The position numbers and the translations under genes were made by a program. 53,437 nt of DNA from Chitinophaga pinensis. Its GTDB lineage: Bacteria; Bacteroidota; Bacteroidia; Chitinophagales; Chitinophagaceae. Below, piece after piece: positions 52,153 to 53,437 of the stretch; position 1 is the stretch's first letter, and every line of letters begins with the position of its first letter. The notes beneath the pieces are model-generated. The model searched no databases, had not been told where the DNA came from, and saw only the letters and a program-made list of their open reading frames with translations. Location: NCBI GenBank assembly GCA_945878115.1, contig CAMDVD010000020.1:1-53437 (forward strand). The letters run 5' to 3'.

Positions 52153-53038
52153 AAGAATTTATCTCCTTTTGCTTGTTCTTTTTTGCGTTTTCAATAGTTG
52201 TAATATTGTAAAACCTTTTTTTATCAAAAATAAAAAAAAGGAGGCCAGAAAAGAAAAGCGTGTAGAGAAGAAAGAAGAACGTAAGCATGATAAGGGGAAT
52301 ATGGTGACTGTAGTAATAGATAGTTCCGCTTATGTAAAAAAAGATTCTTTAAAAAAACCGAGTTTTGATACTCTATTGGCGAGACAAATTATTGCAAACG
52401 CTCAAAAAAAATATACTACTTTTCAGAGTAAAGCAAAATTGCATTTTGAATCAGAAGACCAAAAACAAAGTTTCAATGCCAATTTTAGAATGCTTAAAGG
52501 AAAAGTTATTTGGGTAAGTATTAATGCACCAATCATAGGCGAAGTGGTTAGAGCGATAATCACGCCAGATAGTGTAAAAGCAATGGAGAAAATTAATAAA
52601 CGAAAATATTTGTATAGTTATAAGGATATACAAAAACTCATCAATATTCAGGTTGATTTTAATACTTTGCAAGAAATCATTATCGGGAATGCTATCGCTA
52701 CAGACGGACATATTTCGGACATTAAAGAGTTAGGAACATTGAGTACTATTTTCATTGTGAGTCCTGAATACAATAATCAATTAACCTTTAATAAAGGCGA
52801 TAGTACACTCAAGCAAATGCAAATGCAGACCATGCGAAGTTCTGTGTCAACAAGTTCATTGTTGATTGCCATGAAGCAATACGATTATTTTGAAGGCAGG
52901 CATTTTCCAATAGAAAGAACTTACCATATTCAAGATGTGAAAGGAGCGGTTGAGCTCGATATGGATATTAATAAATATGATTTTGATAAGGAATTGGATT
53001 TCCCTTTTAGCATACCTGCAACGTATAAACTAAAGTAA
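52145..53038 (+). CDS. DUF4292 lipoprotein
   Basis: 297 residues: lipoprotein signal (MIKRIYLLLLVLFCVFNSC) followed by a Lys/Glu-rich segment, then a DUF4292 domain with LOL-like features: FQSKAKLHFESEDQKQSFNANFRMLKGKVIWVSINAPIIGEVVRAIITPDSVKAM. The fold is expected to resemble LolA/LolB-type lipoprotein carriers. Overlaps the TPR gene by 8 nt. In other Bacteroidota an EnvC-like murein hydrolase gene often follows; here a nuclease gene does. Confidence 0.85.
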   Translation: MIKRIYLLLLVLFCVFNSCNIVKPFFIKNKKKEARKEKRVEKKEERKHDKGNMVTVVIDSSAYVKKDSLKKPSFDTLLARQIIANAQKKYTTFQSKAKLHFESEDQKQSFNANFRMLKGKVIWVSINAPIIGEVVRAIITPDSVKAMEKINKRKYLYSYKDIQKLINIQVDFNTLQEIIIGNAIATDGHISDIKELGTLSTIFIVSPEYNNQLTFNKGDSTLKQMQMQTMRSSVSTSSLLIAMKQYDYFEGRHFPIERTYHIQDVKGAVELDMDINKYDFDKELDFPFSIPATYKLK

Positions 53039-53180
53039 ATTCCAATTCGTAAATTCCAATTCGCAAATTCCAAATTCCAAATTCCAAATTCCAAATTCTC
53101 ATCACTAACTACTCATTACCTCATTACTAACTACCTTATACTCATTGAGATACTTTCTTCTATCTACTTTCTACTTACGA
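53039..53180. repeat. Simple-sequence tract (AAATTCC / CTACTAA type)
   Basis: Six or more AAATTCC units, then CTAACTACTC and CTACTTTCTACTTACGACTTCC. It reaches into the proposed signal peptide of the next gene. The same class of tract occurs at 38095-38190 and 45757-45860. Confidence 0.65.
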
Positions 53181-53437
53181 CTTCCTCTTCTAATTGCATT
53201 TTTGCTCCTTTCCTCAGTGTCGCAAGCGCAACAAACATTGCATGGGAAAGCAGTTAAAATAATGGATGGTGACACGTTTGATTTGTTGGTAGATGGAAAT
53301 ACGCTGTATAGAATTCGTTTGCAAGACATTGATTGCCCAGAGAGAGGACAAGATTATTATAAAGTAGCAAAGCAAGCTTTAGGCAATTACATTTTCAACC
53401 AACCCATTCGAGTGGTGTATAAAAAATTGGATAGATA
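53145..53437 (+). CDS. Thermonuclease-like (SNase) protein, cut by window end
   Basis: The first 97 codons of an exported staphylococcal-nuclease-fold protein. From TTG at 53145 the frame reads MRYFLLSTFYLRLPLLIAFL, a signal peptide ending SSVSQAQQ, then HGKAVKIMDGDTFDLLVDG and YRIRLQDIDCPERGQ. These contain the Asp and Arg positions of the SNase active site (MDGDT, RIRLQDIDCPE). The start codon is uncertain because the signal region overlaps a simple-sequence tract; the in-frame peptide without a Met before HGKAV supports TTG. The 3' end lies outside the window. Confidence 0.75.
   Translation, partial: MRYFLLSTFYLRLPLLIAFLLLSSVSQAQQTLHGKAVKIMDGDTFDLLVDGNTLYRIRLQDIDCPERGQDYYKVAKQALGNYIFNQPIRVVYKKLDR

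Overview
The window reads as a chromosomal segment of a low-GC member of the Bacteroidota. Four things support this. Several secreted proteins carry type IX secretion (T9SS) C-terminal sorting domains, and one carries a gliding-type CHU_C domain. The gene set is typical of the phylum (BshA, IPExxxVDY, DUF5522, DUF4292, DUF4153, S9 and S41 peptidases). Many genes are preceded by the Bacteroidota -7 box TAnnTTTG (variant TAnnTTCG), and start codons mostly lack Shine-Dalgarno sequences. The gene content and repeat families suggest a Chitinophagales/Sphingobacteriales-like lineage, but that placement is inference. I saw no rRNA, tRNA, CRISPR, prophage or complete insertion sequence.

Layout: 1-386 palindromic repeats; 387-2360 gyrB (-); 2738-5377 an M1 aminopeptidase; 5378-7123 an accessory patch with a ParE/antitoxin remnant, a DUF433/DUF5615 toxin-antitoxin pair set among direct repeats, and an unknown 90-aa gene; 7219-12174 a minus-strand block (hydrolase, CHU_C surface protein, SDR, metallo-beta-lactamase-rhodanese); 12264-13815 a REP/RAYT-like locus; 13949-18584 a DUF4153 membrane protein, an ABC exporter pair and surE; 18709-19453 a HEPN/MNT toxin-antitoxin pair; 19549-26813 T9SS cargo proteins around an msrB-msrA operon; 26966-31102 an ABC-F protein and an S9 peptidase; 31103-31636 a hairpin-rich spacer; 31637-33340 a radical SAM protein; 33553-34313 a broken secreted-protein gene and two tiny membrane proteins; 34725-37888 typA and a flippase; 38173-40260 a TPR adenylate cyclase; 40511-43292 bshA-thioesterase-cinA; 43300-47052 an S41 protease, small lipoprotein, IPExxxVDY protein, ATL, DUF5522 and trmB; 47162-53437 a T9SS protein, dapF, dut, a sugar nucleotidyltransferase, a TPR lipoprotein, DUF4292 and the start of a nuclease.

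Most genes are ordinary housekeeping, envelope or redox genes. The bacillithiol gene bshA, the MsrA/MsrB pair and the persulfide-dioxygenase-like protein all fit thiol and oxidative-stress handling, but they are not linked to one another.

The most unusual content is non-coding. A Y1 (RAYT-like) transposase gene is broken by a single in-frame stop. It lies between two palindrome families that share a CTCTGCG stem, and its 3' end has been tandemly duplicated together with a palindrome. A second, unrelated hairpin family (CTATCGGTTGGTG arms) brackets a decayed duplicate of the 3' end of the radical SAM gene and also lies inside the repeats around the toxin-antitoxin pair. Two independent cases of a hairpin plus a duplicated gene 3' end in one window is the observation I would follow up first.
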